From positions 2,170,001 to 2,234,000 of the forward strand of contig CM065324.1 in NCBI GenBank assembly GCA_033032175.1: a DNA stretch of 64,000 nt, in the 5' to 3' direction. Position 1 is the stretch's first letter. Each line of letters starts with the position of its first letter. Of this stretch, positions 1 to 12,289 are shown in pieces. The position numbers were made by a program, and so were the translations under genes. The stretch comes from Saturnia japonica. Taxonomy: Eukaryota; Arthropoda; Insecta; Lepidoptera; Saturniidae. The notes under the pieces are model-generated. The model had not been told where the DNA came from. It did not search any database and was given only the letters and a program-made list of their open reading frames with translations.

Positions 1-1340
1 TGATAACATGCCGCTGAACTTGATGATGTGAAAGCATGAGGGAGGGTGAGGGGTTATCTCCATATGAAGAAGAAAGTGCGGACACGAATTGTTAAATTTT
101 TTAATTTTTTTTTCAATTTTGTTGTTACATATTTCTGTCTAAGTGTTGTAGGTGAATTTACGACGGAAATATTTTTACTTATACATGGATATGTATGACC
201 TCACGATAGTGCACCAAAATGACGGGGTGTTTAAAGTGTTCAAATTCGATTAATATTTTTAACTTTTTCTAAAAACTAGAATAAAAGTTTTTTTAGCGTC
301 ATATTTTTTTATGATACACTATTATCCGAAGGTTTCGTTTTAATAAACCTAATAATCGAATCGAATAGCAATGTTCGAATAACGAATAGTAATCGATTCA
401 AAAAAATTTTAAATTCTGTGCGCACACCCAGAATATTCATCGTTTGTTTTCGTGGTACGTATAATAAAAGACAAGTTATAAGAATGATTTCCTGACCCGA
501 TGTGCAAAATCTATAAATATACGATCTGTTTATATATGTAGGTACAGTGATGTAAGATTCCAATGATATTTATTTAATTATAACTTTCAAGTGCTGTTCA
601 TAAATGTGAATGTTATTTATTGAACTAGCTTGCAACGAGTAACAGAATTTGTCCTTGTTATTTTATTGTTGTTTACCAACTTGTGGCGGTCGTTGTACGC
701 TTCCGTATGAAAGCTCCGGTGAAAGTCACAACGCGTCGCGTCGCCGTGGTCAGTCTCGTCATGTTTAAAATAAGTAGAAACGATAGCACGAACACTCAAG
801 ACTCGTAATATTTCTTAGAGAGAACGAGAACCTAGCCGGTTTGATAGAATCTTTATAATCGTGCAAGTACGTCGCGTTCGAACCAGTTAGAAGTGTTTTT
901 TCTTTAACCTTTTTAACATTGGAATGTCGGAATGAACCTTTTTCACATTCAGAAAAGTGTGCTCCAATACTCTATGTTGATCGCCTTTATTCTGACATAG
1001 TTTAAGAGACCTTAAAAAATGAAACTTAAATCGTCAGTCCAAAAAAATGAGAAGCACTTAAATTTTCGTTTATTCTTTGTAGTCGTCTTAGACATTTAGA
1101 AGATGGTGTGGTTAATTATAGGGTGCTGGTCACTTTCGATAATGATTAGCATCGTAGAACAACTGCTAATAGTTTATTTGTAAAGGACATACAAACGCGT
1201 AGTGCATGGTACAAGAAACTCAGCTAACTTCCAGAAGCTAGTGAGGCACTTCAAAAGTATGCATCTTCGTAGTTAAGGTCGAACCCCAAATCCACTCGTG
1301 TAATAATCGTGCCGTTTGAAAAAGATGTGTATTACGTTTA
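1..1340. other. AT-rich sequence, nothing recognised
   Basis: The stretch is AT-rich with short chance reading frames on both strands. I see no conserved protein motif, no terminal repeats and no RNA gene. A slightly GC-richer patch near 660-760 has no open frame I recognise. Confidence 0.5.
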
Positions 1341-1344
1341 TGAT

Positions 1345-1560
1345 TTGTTTTCAGGTTGCCGGTGCAGTGTAGGCCAGCCCGACCGCGGCTGTGCAGTGTC
1401 GTGTGCTGTGTGTCTGTGTTTGTGTGTGTCGGGGGCGCGCGAGATGGCGCGCAGCTAATCCGCGGCGCCGGAGCAGGCATGCGCGCTTAGCCATGCCACC
1501 TGTGCAACACTGCAAATGGCGCAGTACACCCAACGGACTCAGCCAATGCACAGGTTGGTC
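1345..1560. promoter_or_regulatory. CpG-rich island, candidate promoter or 5' exon
   Basis: This patch is strongly GC-rich inside AT-rich flanks, with many CpG steps, a GT-rich run near 1405-1430 and an NRF1-like word GCATGCGCGC near 1476. On the plus strand it is preceded by a pyrimidine-rich stretch ending in CAG, like a splice acceptor. Minus-strand frames through it are low-complexity and not recognisable proteins. A promoter or non-coding first exon of an unseen gene is possible, but nothing here proves it. Confidence 0.3.
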
Positions 1561-2290
1561 TTAACTATCAAATTCACTTCAAGATGCTCTTACGTTAAGC
1601 TCATATCGTGGATGTGAGGCATCTAGGGTTAACTACGATAAAATGAAAATATACTTCCAACCTCTTACCTGTCTTTTGAAAGCTCTAATCGAAATCCATT
1701 CCTTTCTATAGGAATGTGTTGCCATATATGTATAACCACATACTGCAGCCACAGGCGGTGGTAAAACCAATAACTATGCTATAGGCAATAAGATGAAAGA
1801 AATGCCTGCTACATCCGGCCTTATGGTTCAGAGAACGCTAAGCATTTTGATGAGGACTACTTTTCTTATCATCTACTACTCTGGTAATAGATTCAAATCT
1901 TTTTGCGTTTACTTTACGACGTAGACGAGGTTGTATTGTATTCGCTATGGAGTTGCTTCATAACATATTATTATACACTATCCGGTTTACATAGGCATAT
2001 ACGAACATGTTCATTAACTATTCATATAATCTTACACAATAAATATCGTGTAATTTTTTATTCTCTCATTTATACATAAATGCAATAGAAAAGCGTTACT
2101 CACGAAATCATCTACAGAAAATTACCCGAGTTTACTATGGAAAAATATTTAATAAATTCTTCCATCATAAATTCAGTTTTAGTTACAGCGTATCGGCCAG
2201 ACAAATTTCATTCGTAAAATACACAAATATTCAGTTTAGTATGGTTCGGTATATCATTAAGATGGCATTTGACCTAAAATCTCGAAGCGT
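1561..2290. other. AT-rich sequence, nothing recognised
   Basis: I see no coding frame, repeat end or structured RNA in this stretch. Confidence 0.5.
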
Positions 2291-2294
2291 ACCT

Positions 2295-2640
2295 AACTAT
2301 AGGTGTGGCTAGTGTTAAAGTTGGTGTGGCAACAATGCATCGACCGTTATCATCATTTACCGGTTTTACCGTTCGTCGATCGGAACAATCGGGTGGGGAA
2401 CGTTGCAAGCGCTGCACTATCGACCCCGGTCACATTCTGGCGCACCTGGTGTGTGGAACCACTTTTATGAGCCAATTCCGCCTTCCTTGTACGGGTTCAC
2501 GGCGCTGAAAGCATTTTATTTTCAACTGCTCCCACTTTCGGTGATACTTGTAAGTGTGCTGATTAGACAAAGTTACAAAAGTCTTTGTAATTTTATTCGA
2601 GACTTCAGACTACTTACATCCCAAAACAACATCTGCAAGT
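2295..2640 (+). other. Unrecognised GC-richer block with short open frames
   Basis: Two overlapping plus-strand frames of 67 and 79 codons cross a block that is richer in G and C than its flanks. A good donor-like word, CTTGTAAGTGTG, lies near 2548, so a host exon is conceivable. I recognise no domain in either frame, no matching acceptor exon is visible, and an old transposon fragment is equally likely. Confidence 0.2.
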
Positions 2641-3910
2641 GATAAACGTTTTATTTTTTCTAAACAGATTTGGTTAGCTAATAAGTAATAACAGACTATC
2701 CAGAGTGTACCTGGCAACATTATGTACTTTTTAAAGTGTATCAATATCGTTCGAAGGACCTACTACCTCCCTTTTTGTTTCCATGCCTGGCTGCGTGTTC
2801 GCGTGTCGCGCGTTCATTCGAGGAGGGTTTCATATTTCTCCCAGATCTTAATGTCCCTCCCATAAGTTAATAAATATGAAGTATTTATTAACATAGGGTA
2901 TATTTTATACTAATTTTGACTATATATAATAAATTGTTTTAAATTTTGTAGGGACGAAGTGCCGTTCTGAAGAATTTATATTCTTTAAATCTAAACTTAC
3001 TTTTCGTTTGTCTGTTTATGTGTCACGAGACTGCCTTTTTGAGACAAAGTAGAAAACAGGCATCTAGTCCACCTGATGTTAAGTACTCACTACAGTTTAT
3101 AAAAAGGCTATGCACACGACAATTTTCAAACATGTGCCCGGTAAAAAATTTCATCAAAATCGATTGAGCTTTTCCTAAGATATCTAAAAATATTATTGAC
3201 AATTCTTATATCCTATCAGTTATAGAATATCATAAGTACTTAATGTGTACACAATTTCATAAAAATCGGTCAAGTTTTTTTTAGATAATTCCGGACATAC
3301 AAAACAGACAGACTATTTTTTAAATGTCATATTTCATGATCAACGTCTGTAATAATAGACTTCTATCACGAAATTTGGAAAAATAATTGTATAAACAGTA
3401 GTACTACAAATACATTATATAGATGATATTGTACGAAAATTGCTAATTTAAATTACAGTATTTACTTTAGTATTTTATGTATTTATAGTCGTTGTACTTG
3501 GGTGACAACTAACAGCGAACAACTCACACTTAAACTTATATGAGTTTTATGCTTGCGTGTCTCCCACATGTTCTTACTAAGAAGTAGTAACCAGTCCCTA
3601 AGCCAATAACGTTGTTTCGTAATGAAATAACATATATTTATAACTCGTACATACTTCAAAATATTTACATAACACGGACGTATCCTTTTTATCTCAGTTT
3701 TTAGCAAATACGAGTTGTTTATTGAAGTTATGCTTGTTTAAGGTAAATACGGGGTCATTTGCCTCATTTCGCGGCGACTCCTCCATCTTGGAATGACGCA
3801 TAGGAAATTTCTGCTGAAAACTGTTATTTTTATGTCTATAATAAAGTTTGTAGCTGAATATCGAATTAAATTTTTTTATGTTAAGCAATTCGTGATGTTG
3901 CAATCGATAG
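2641..3910. repeat. AT-rich spacer with an old dispersed-repeat fragment near 3105-3310
   Basis: Near 3145 and 3254 there are two diverged copies of the phrase TTTCATCAAAATCGATTGAG, followed by a run of CAGACAGAC type. This wording recurs in the Helitron-like repeats elsewhere in the window. The rest of the stretch shows nothing I can support. Confidence 0.35.
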
Positions 3911-4065
3911 TACCCTACTAATATTATAAACGTGAAAGTTTGCACGTTTTTTACTGAATCACTTAAAAACGGCTGAACGGATTTAGCTCAAATTTTGACA
4001 CGTATATAGTTTATGATATTTTTATCCCGGTAAAGACTCAATGTTGAAGTCCAAGTTGACTAGTA
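3911..4065 (+). repeat. Short Helitron-like repeat (183-200 bp family), partial
   Basis: It begins with ACTAATATTATAAACGTG, contains the phrase CGGCTGAACGGATTTAGCT and ends near a CTAGT. It matches the layout of the copies at 20133-20315 (minus) and 28930-29127 (plus). The GC-rich tail seen in those copies is degraded here. Confidence 0.45.
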
Positions 4066-4257
4066 ATAATATTGTTTTTGTTTATTAGAGACCAGCATTT
4101 ACATGGAAGAATTTGTTATGATTGTGTTAAAAGTGAAACTCCTCGGGCGCCATCTATTGTAAAATAGTTGCTATTTTAAAATTACAGACACTTCAATTTT
4201 ATTTATTTGTTTATAGATTAAAAATGTGACCTAGTGGTCAAAAGACATTTACGCTAT

Positions 4258-4515
4258 CTTTACAATTATTAATAAATTTCAAGTGTCTGTTTGTAATCTC
4301 AGTATAACACCTTTTTACGAAATGCATATGAAAGTATAAACAATAAGTATAAAAAACTCATTGTTAACATTTTTGTTTATCTGTCTGTATGTTTGTTTCC
4401 GGTGATCTCCGAAACGGTTAAACTGTTTTTTATGAGACTGAAAGATAGCTGATATTATAAGGAGTAACTTGGACTACTTTTATTTTAGAAAAAGAATTAG
4501 GGTTCCACGGAAATC
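4258..4515 (+). repeat. Partial Helitron-like repeat (490-bp family, 5' part)
   Basis: The order TCTTTACAATTATTAATAAA, then AAATGCATATGAAAGTATA, then CTGTCTGTATGTTTGTTTCC, then ATAGCTGATATTATAAGG, then GAATTAGGGTTCC is the same as in the longer copies at 22637-23133 and 26558-27049. The GC-rich 3' end with CTAG is missing. The following 4522-4790 holds a minus-strand frame of 79 codons that I do not recognise. Confidence 0.5.
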
Positions 4516-5425
4516 ATAGTATTATTGTAAAGTATGTATTTTCTGATGCTCGGCTGGTAAGCTATCATACTTCAGTTGAAAACCAGTAGCATAACACCTA
4601 TAAGAACCCGCCACCTCCACCCTTTCTATCGGCAACTCAAGCCTAGTTTCGTTCTCTCGGTGTGGAGCCCTTGATACAAGTGACACTGCACTTGTATTCA
4701 CTAGCAACCAAATGACACCATTACACTGCACCCCACACTGGTGCACACTACACAGGTACATAGATTCTGTAAGGGACCTTTTTTTGTACTAGTTAGACAA
4801 AAATTAACAGATCACTAAATACATGTTTTTTCCTTTCGCTCAGGAGACAGAAATATGTATAGTTAGCTCGAATTTCTACGAATAGGGAAATTAGCCAGTT
4901 CGCGACTTTATTAATTGCAACTACGGCAACAGCCCAAGCCGAGGTGAAGCTCCAGGGCCACTATGGCTTGGTGTGAATGTTTTAATGTCAGATAGAGAAA
5001 AAATACTTAGGATGCTATTTTCAGCCAAATCATCATTTAGCATCAAGTGAGTTTGTGTTCCTATTCATATACATACCTATACATATTAGAGGAATAAATA
5101 AGAAATATTTTGTGAAAAATGTAAGCTTAGTAATGTAGTTAGTAACACCAGTTTGGACTGTGATAGTGTCACGTCCAAGCTGATAATGATAAAGTAAATA
5201 AATACAGAGTGAGTCGGTTTAATTGGTCATTAACTCGGGGAATTTGTAAACATCTGCTGATCATAACAAAGCATCTTTATCGCGTGTAACGCTGCATACA
5301 AATTTATCCAAGAAGGCGAACGGTATGTATCTATCCAAAGAAGGACAAAGATATGGTTTCGTTGGGTTTCCTTGAACCGTTATCGTTTTTTAGAAAGCTC
5401 TATAAATTAACTAAAGTGTAATGTA

Positions 5426-5955
5426 TACTATTTCCATTTCTTTATTTTCTCGATGACAGTTCTAATTTGATAGTTGTAGTGTAGTGCCAAATAAGTAATG
5501 ATATCGATATGAATTAAGTAGTGACGATTCATCAGATTTTGATTAAAATAAATAAATAAAGATTACCTGTCGTTATAATTATTTCGTTTCATTGTCGAGT
5601 ACCTACCTATACCTACTTTACAACAGCTTCGAAAATTTTGAAGAGTTTGGCATTATCAATCAAGAATTAATACGTGTAACATCTTGTAATGAAATATAAT
5701 ATTTGTTAATAAATTTGTACAAAAGTATCCGGCAGTAGTTTAGTTTCTTACATTTTGTAAAAAAATATCGGGTCTGTTATCGTGTTACGTTTATCGATAT
5801 AGCTCCATCCCTATCAGTTTCTCCGACTCTGGTATAACCTTGTACGTGTGTAAACGTGATATTTTTATAAAATAATGCATATATAATGTAAAAAAAACGC
5901 TCGTTCAAGTTTTCACAGGAGCTATCATCGAGAAAATAAAGAAATGGAAATGGTA
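5426..5955. mobile_element. 530-bp TA-flanked MITE, copy 1
   Basis: Its terminal inverted repeats of about 35 bp begin TACTATTTCCATTTCTTTAT and run on through TTTCTCGATGACAG. The element is flanked by TA on both sides (5424-5425, 5956-5957), as in Tc1/mariner-type insertions. A second copy, inverted relative to this one, lies at 46860-47379 and matches along its whole length with few differences. The open frame inside on the minus strand (5777-5971) is also open in the other copy, but it has no recognisable domain. Most likely this is a non-autonomous DNA transposon. Confidence 0.85.
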
Positions 5956-5957
5956 TA

Positions 5958-7430
5958 ATTAATAACTCCAACGGCTGTCATTTAAGAAAAATATGTTGAG
6001 GAAGCCAAGACTTTCAAAAATATTTTCGGTATTTTTCATCGTTGGAAATCACCATGCGTCATTGACTGGTTGATTATACGGATAGAACACGGTTCCTTTG
6101 AGAAGTTTGCAGACAAATATTATGTCTAATATCATAATGTCTTCCAAGAATCTCTACGACTATCGCGTGCGTATAAATCTATCTACAAATTATAACGGTA
6201 CGAAATATATAAATGAAAAAACCGATGACTTATTAATAAGTATACATTTAATTCGTTTTTATCATATTATACGGATGTGGTTTTATAAAAAGAAAAAACC
6301 TTATAACGTTTTAAACATCGCCGTTATCGAATATCATTTAGTGGTCCGACAATATCTAATTTCGATAATGTACGAGATGTTGATTACTAAATATATTCCT
6401 TATTTTGAGGTTTCATTTTCTTCTATTAGATCTTTATATTCTTTCGGAAATATCTGTTGCTTTTGCCAAACGTATAACAAATTAAAAAAAAAAAATAATT
6501 CTCACATTTTGTTTCCCACCTTCTCATAACAAAGGATATTATTAAAATCTGAAACCATCCATGCACGTATACTTTACATCTATACAAATAATATATCCCT
6601 CAAGAGATTATTCTTTTGCTTATTTGAAGTAATTTGTCTCTGGAACGATCATATTAAAAAAATTATTGAGGAAGGTTATATGCTGTAAAACTTCACGCTT
6701 AAAGCCTAAGGAGCGAAGCAGTAACCATGAACGTCAAGCAATCTGGCAAACTGTATGCAAGTACAGGAAGTGAGAACGATTGTCTACACGGGTGAATTCG
6801 TGGGGCACAACTAGTTATTGGATATTCTAATTGTAGTTGTCACTGGCAAAACTTATAATAAAATACAGTACTCATTTTTGCCACTCATTTAAAATCTGTC
6901 CAGGTGGATACTTTCACTTAATGCGCTAATAACTAAGGTTTTATGAGTAGTATATTTTACAATTTGGCAACAATTTTCGATCATGCCATGACGCACGTTT
7001 GCATTTCAAATCGGGACTGAGAAACGTGTGATACATTTCACAATAGAGTTGATCACTCTGAGAACTCCAAACAGTATTGTCTTCTTGTATATGGTTCAAC
7101 GTGTTGTATTATTTGTGTTCATATCACATGACATGAGACTTCAAGACTTATAAATATTGATTAATAAAGATACATTGGAAGTTAACATCTCAATGAAATT
7201 ATGTTTTAAAAGGCAACATAAATTTCTGTAAAAGTTTGTCTGTTGATGATTAACTTACGAAGTCAAAAAAGGGAGTGCCTGAGCGCCCTATGAAGGAAAC
7301 ATATTCATCGCGATGAAATCATAGCATGGTGAATATTTTCTATTACCCGTTTGGCTAGTAACCACACTCAAGTTGAATATTATCATCATGCTCCTATAGT
7401 TGTATTTTGGTAGCTTCGCATGAAAACCAT
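5958..7430. other. AT-rich spacer
   Basis: The longest frame here, 143 codons at 6098-6529, is AT-driven (rich in Ile, Tyr, Asn and Lys) and matches no family I know. Near 6775-6815 the words TCTACACGGGTGAATTCGTG and GGGGCACAACTAGT resemble the 3' end of the repeat at 27822-28567. Confidence 0.4.
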
Positions 7431-7434
7431 TTCC

Positions 7435-7525
7435 CTCACTAGGCTAAGCGTCCTATCGTTGCCATCTAGGGCCGCGACGTCGTCACTTAAAATCATAAGA
7501 TTCGACCCAAACGATAAAACGTATA
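7435..7525 (+). repeat. SINE/LINE tail fragment
   Basis: The phrase GTCGTCACTTAAAATCA is the same tail wording as in the SINEs at 25090-25345 (minus) and 38065-38330 (plus). No tRNA-like head is visible upstream, so it is a 3' fragment. Confidence 0.4.
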
Positions 7526-9535
7526 AGGATAAAACTATATATGTATTTTCATAAACACTTTTTTTATAGAGTTCTAAGCAGTGAACAATAAATTAATAGA
7601 CAAATTAAAAAACTTAGTTATGTGTTTTTAGTAGTATGCCGATACCTGAGTGATGAATGTTTAAGCGAAGCCGCTAGCAAAACCTAGTTAATAAATGAAT
7701 ATTAAAGAGGTGCAATAATTCTAATTATAATAAAATTTAAGTTTAGTATACATTTCAGTATTACATTTTAAATGTCTTTTTCTCAGACTATCTCGATCAA
7801 TAAATACCAAGGTTTCTCTGCCGACTTATCATTCTCGGAACTAACGTTGTATTGACAAAAGGCGGACCGGTACCTGCGACTGGTTGTCAACGATATTCAT
7901 TTAAAATTTATGCTCATAAATTATAAAAATTTTGTATTTACGTATTTTTTATAACACTAATGTTAAATAATTGCTAATTCAGCAGACTTTGCTTTAAGTT
8001 TAGCAAAATACTAGTTATAACACTTTCTATAGTATATATATTTACCGTAAATTTTAAATTTATCCGTTAGTAGATGGCGAGTGAATAAAACTCTGTTTTT
8101 ATAATTCAGACATAGGCGGTTTCTTTTCCCTTTCATAGATGACGTTGGGAACCAAAGGGTTAATTGAAGGTTTTCTAGGTTTGTTCTTTTTTCCTCTCGC
8201 TTTATTACTGGCCTGAGCATAACATCAACAATCTCCAATTTTGCATCAGATAATTATTTTATTTTATTTTTGTATGTTATTTTAAAAGGTACTGTACAAA
8301 ACACAACCTTGAGACTGACTTGATTCTTTTGGAGGTGTTATTTCAGTTATTTGACACACAGTGCGTATCGATCGTCACTCAAGTTGAAAAGACATGATTC
8401 AGTGATAGCACTGCACTGGTACCGCCAATCGATTAGGATTGAACCTATGCTTAAATGACGGAAAATATCGTGGTAAAAATTATAACATGCTGGTAGCGGC
8501 ATTATATGGTCTTCGTATTGCTAGCTACAACGTAAAACCCTTTACTCGTGTCTCAAAATCTATCGCCGAGTCTTTATATTCCGGCGCCCGCACTTGAGAC
8601 CCCCCAGCTCTTGTTTTTTTGTGTTTAGCACGTTGCCATTTTCGGTTATATCCTCACTTAGTATCAATTTTTTATTTTTCGAACTTCGATGCTGTTATCC
8701 TGAATTATATCCTGAAATATTAGTTTCACAAGGTTTTAGTATAAATATAGGTTGTGCTCAGTTATATAGAAATCAATAAAAAAGAGAGAAACTAGTAAAT
8801 TCATTATGTATACTAATAAATAAACTTTACGTCTGTGTTTCAAAATTTTTTTACTGATAGGAAACTACATTCTCTCTGTGCAATATAGGTTAGTTTTTTA
8901 TTCTTAATAAATAGAATATTGTAATTAGTTAACAAAGCCGCGGGCGGTTGCTGCTTCCAAACATAAACATAACATGTGTGAAGGCTGCGTAATGATCATA
9001 GACGTGGCGCGCTCCGTCCGGCAACCATCAGACAGTAGACTGATTCAGCAAAATGTCGCGACAACACTAACGTGAATTAGTTATCATTCTGCCTACACGA
9101 TACAGACGCACACAAATAACTCACTTCCAAAACGGTCAGTTAACATTCACAGAGAAAAGAAGCTTGTATACAAACAAACTCAATTACTTATTGTTAGTCC
9201 ATGATTCGATATTATTCTTGGAAAAATATAAGCCGACCGATTATTATAATCCCATTGTGTCTCGACCCTTAAATATTTGACGAGTCAGGGTGGTACCGGC
9301 GCGGTACGAACCGGACTTTTCTAGATATTCGCGAATTGTTTATTATTCGCTATACAACAGCAATTACTATAGACCGGCGCGGCGCGGTGGCCATGACTCC
9401 CACTACTTTCACGGTCACAGTTCCTTTCTTTTCTCCAAAATTCACGTTCATTGTCAATGCATGGTATTTTTACGCTACTTTTGTGATTTTTTTTAAATAC
9501 TATAATTTAAACATAGAGGAGTATTAGTTACAACA
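7526..9535. other. Spacer, nothing supported
   Basis: The stretch is AT-rich with short chance frames. Two GC-richer patches occur near 8930-9020 and 9285-9400 (GCGCGG-type words), but neither carries a recognisable gene or repeat end. Confidence 0.4.
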
Positions 9536-9539
9536 CTCA

Positions 9540-9985
9540 TGTATGGAAGTGAAAGCTGAATGTGGCAGAAAAATCATGAAGGTAAAATAAATGCAGTAGA
9601 AATGAGAGCGCTAGGAGATATGTTAGGAGCGAAATTGAGTGACATGATAACAAATTGACTGATAAGAGAACTTCGTGGTGTGAAAGAAGATATAGTCACA
9701 CAGGATTGAGAAAGGGGTGCTATCTAAGCATGTTGAGAGGATGAATGAAAGAAGAGTGACTAAACAAATTTATAATGCGAGTGTGAATGGAAATGTTTGA
9801 TGATCGATCGCTCTGATGGAAGGTCAGGTCAACTGTACTCTAAACCAACGCACATGCATGAAAAGATTGATGAATGTTGCAAGAAGCGAAGTGAAGAAGC
9901 GAAAGATGTATGCTAGGATCGTAGCAATTGGAAGGACGTGGTCTCTGCTTGCCTCATTGGGAAATATGTGTGATTTTTGTATGTA
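9540..9985 (+). pseudogene. LINE ORF2 C-terminal fragment, decayed (family 1)
   Basis: Read across frames, the plus strand gives phrases typical of the end of a non-LTR retrotransposon reverse transcriptase protein: MWQKNHEGKINAVEMRALG, then a VKEDIVT segment, then DRSNWKDVVSA. It ends in a TGTATGTATTTAT-type tail. Several stops and shifts break it. The same 3' end recurs at 31105-31330 (minus) and 53690-53780 (plus), with DCSRWKDVVSAY and DRSRWKDVVSAY. This is a 5'-truncated, dead copy. The clade (perhaps RTE) cannot be fixed from this piece. Confidence 0.7.
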
Positions 9986-10089
9986 TTTATAACTTATACA
10001 ATACGAAGGATGGTAATGTGGTATTTAACTTACATTCTCCACATTCTAGTGAATGTTCTATAATTTAAAACAACGAGTTTTACGACTAA

Positions 10090-10270
10090 TATTGCTAATG
10101 TACGAAAGCCTGAGAGCTTGTGTAGACGGCACTGTGGACGCGCCGCTACAGCAAGATTTTCCATATCACATACATTTTTAGAAATTGCGGTGTGATAGCG
10201 GCGCGGCCACGGCGTGGTGGCCGCTCGTGTACAAGCTCTGATTCGATCAACACAGCCCATATTTTCTAAC
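10090..10270. promoter_or_regulatory. CpG-rich patch
   Basis: The block is GC-rich with the words GCGGCGCGGCCACGGCGTGG and GTGGCCGCTC. The word GGCCACGGC also occurs in the CpG-rich patches at 34467 and 55345. An 80-codon minus-strand frame crosses it without any recognisable domain. A promoter or enhancer is possible, but no transcript evidence is visible. Confidence 0.25.
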
Positions 10271-10271
10271 A

Positions 10272-11095
10272 TAATATTTACTTTTTTTTTTGTTTTCGAT
10301 GACTCACTAAGGTGACGCTGACGTCTAACTTATACACGATTGATTCACTTTCGAACAACATGATGGTTAAATTTATGTTTTTAAAAATCGATGAATCTGT
10401 ACTCATTTAGCTGGTAACCTTTACTCTGGCAACGAGATGATGTCATAATCAGTTTACGACGTAAAATCACTATTATTTCCAGTTGTGTTATTTTTTTTGT
10501 TGTTGTTCAAAACACTTAATTTGTTACCTATGAATAATAACTAAAATAAATGTATACAAAAATAAATAATACAGTGCGTATACAGAGAATACAGATTGTT
10601 GAACCTGTGCAAGGTGACATGACACTCGTTTCTGCGGCAAAGCAGCATACCTCACGCTGCTGTATTCCACTGTGAAAGGTAGTAATAATAATAGGGGTGT
10701 CCTTATTACACTCTATTCTGCGTTGCAAAAATCACCTCTGCGGTCTAAAAATATAAAAAATCTTTAGAATCCGTCCAGCCGTTTAAGCGTAATTGATGGA
10801 TGGACAAACATTCACAAAAACGTACTTTTGCATTAATAATATGAATACATTAGTTAAGGATATGCTGCCATAAATACTGAAAGGTTGACCGGGTATAGAA
10901 ATGGAACCAAACCACAGATAATTTAAAAATACCAAAATACTAAAGAAACTAATGAAAATCACTGTGAAATCACGCATAGGTACAGATGTTCTTGGTTTGG
11001 ACAAAGGCCCATTCATACTTTACTGAAGTTTTGACTTTAACTCTATCACCTTTTACATCTAGGTAATTTTTATAAAGCTCTGTGAACTTCATTTT
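10272..11095. other. AT-rich spacer with a dispersed-repeat scrap
   Basis: Near 10765-10810 the phrase AATCCGTCCAGCCGTTTAAG matches the core of the short Helitron-like family. Nothing else can be supported. Confidence 0.4.
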
Positions 11096-11099
11096 GTTA

Positions 11100-11580
11100 T
11101 TTAAACTTTTTTTAGGGTTTATTACTCAAGTCTGCAATCCCTTGGAGCTATGAAAAAATTAAACTTCTAAGTAACGCAATCAAAAGATACGGACGTTTAT
11201 GCCGTATATTTTAACACTCGCAAAGAGGATAAAAACCTATAGGGTACTTCCAGTTGACCTGGAATTGGGAAATTTGGCAAGAAGTAATGTCTTATAGCAC
11301 AAGTAAATTAATTGCATCACAAAAAAAAAATGCGATTACAAACTTATTTGTAGTTGGTAAACTGACCTCAGTGTATATCGATGTGTGGGGACAAAAGTTT
11401 TCCAATGGCAAAGTTAAGTTTGTCTCTCAATATATTTTCTTTTCGTTAGAATTTTGTGGTGCTTTCTTCAGTAATGTTACCTACCTAATTATTTTGAAAA
11501 GTTTTCGTATAATTACGGAACCGTCGATGCGCGAGTCCGACTCGTACTTGACCGTTTTTTTAGTAAGTATATACTTTAGC
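11100..11580 (+). repeat. Dispersed repeat of a type common in Lepidoptera
   Basis: The order of phrases (AGTAACGCAATCAAAAGATA; TTTATGCCGTATATTTTAAC; CCTATAGGGTACTTCCAGTT; GTCTTATAGCACAAGTAAA; then GGAACCGTCGATGCGCGAGT) is one I recognise from memory of lepidopteran genomic sequence. I cannot name the superfamily with confidence. The 138-codon frame at 11254-11670 lies mostly inside this repeat and should not be taken as a gene. Confidence 0.5.
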
Positions 11581-12285
11581 ATGCCTAACTACGCAGCCCG
11601 GACATCTGACTTACTAATTAGTACACAACGATGCAAACTGGGAGATTTCCCGTTGTATCGGGACGTATAACAGTCCTATAGATGTTATATATCTCGTATA
11701 TAATTATGTATTTAGATAATTAATTTAAAACTTTACAGTGTTAATCCGTCTGATTTTCGATAAAACTGCTGTCTTGTTTGGTCTCGCTATGTACTCTATG
11801 TGTGTACTCTTGCAGTGTATGTCTATCATTATATAAAAACAGGCCTTACCATGTGGATTGTGGCCCATGTATAGAAATGTGTATTTCTGTTTGACTGTTA
11901 TGTATACTTGTGGAAATGGCATAGCTCTCTCGAATACAAACTAATGCGGGTTCGAATTCAGTTTTACTTATTTATACATAAATCTCTCTGCCAATGCGTT
12001 CCCACCTTCCTGTTTGTCCAACTGACATTGGGTTCTTCAAAAAGGACGTAGAGAGGGCCACTAGACCGATTTTGAAAATGCTTCACTTAATTAAAAGTAA
12101 AATTAATTATCCCTGAGTGCTTATGTTATATTGCGTTTCAGTTTTATATTGTAACTAAATGTACCTTACGGTTTCAACTGTACTCAAGTTATTCGAGCAA
12201 TTCTCTAGTCTAACGCAACGTACCCGTGTATCTATCGTTATTCTCACTTCCTGGGGCCCAAATCTGCTAACAAAATAGTATTTTA
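11581..12285. other. AT-rich spacer
   Basis: I see no recognisable gene, repeat end or structured RNA here. Confidence 0.4.
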
Positions 12286-12289
12286 ATAG

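Noticed and set aside
4522..4761. 79-codon minus frame with GSYRCYATGFQLKYDSLP
   Set aside because: It could be taken for an immunoglobulin-like fragment, but it is isolated, has no exon borders and borders a dispersed repeat.
6098..6529. 143-codon plus-strand open frame
   Set aside because: Composition follows the AT-rich background, there is no recognisable domain, and no splice or promoter context was seen.
11254..11670. 138-codon plus-strand open frame
   Set aside because: Most of it lies inside a dispersed repeat whose wording I recognise, so the frame is incidental.
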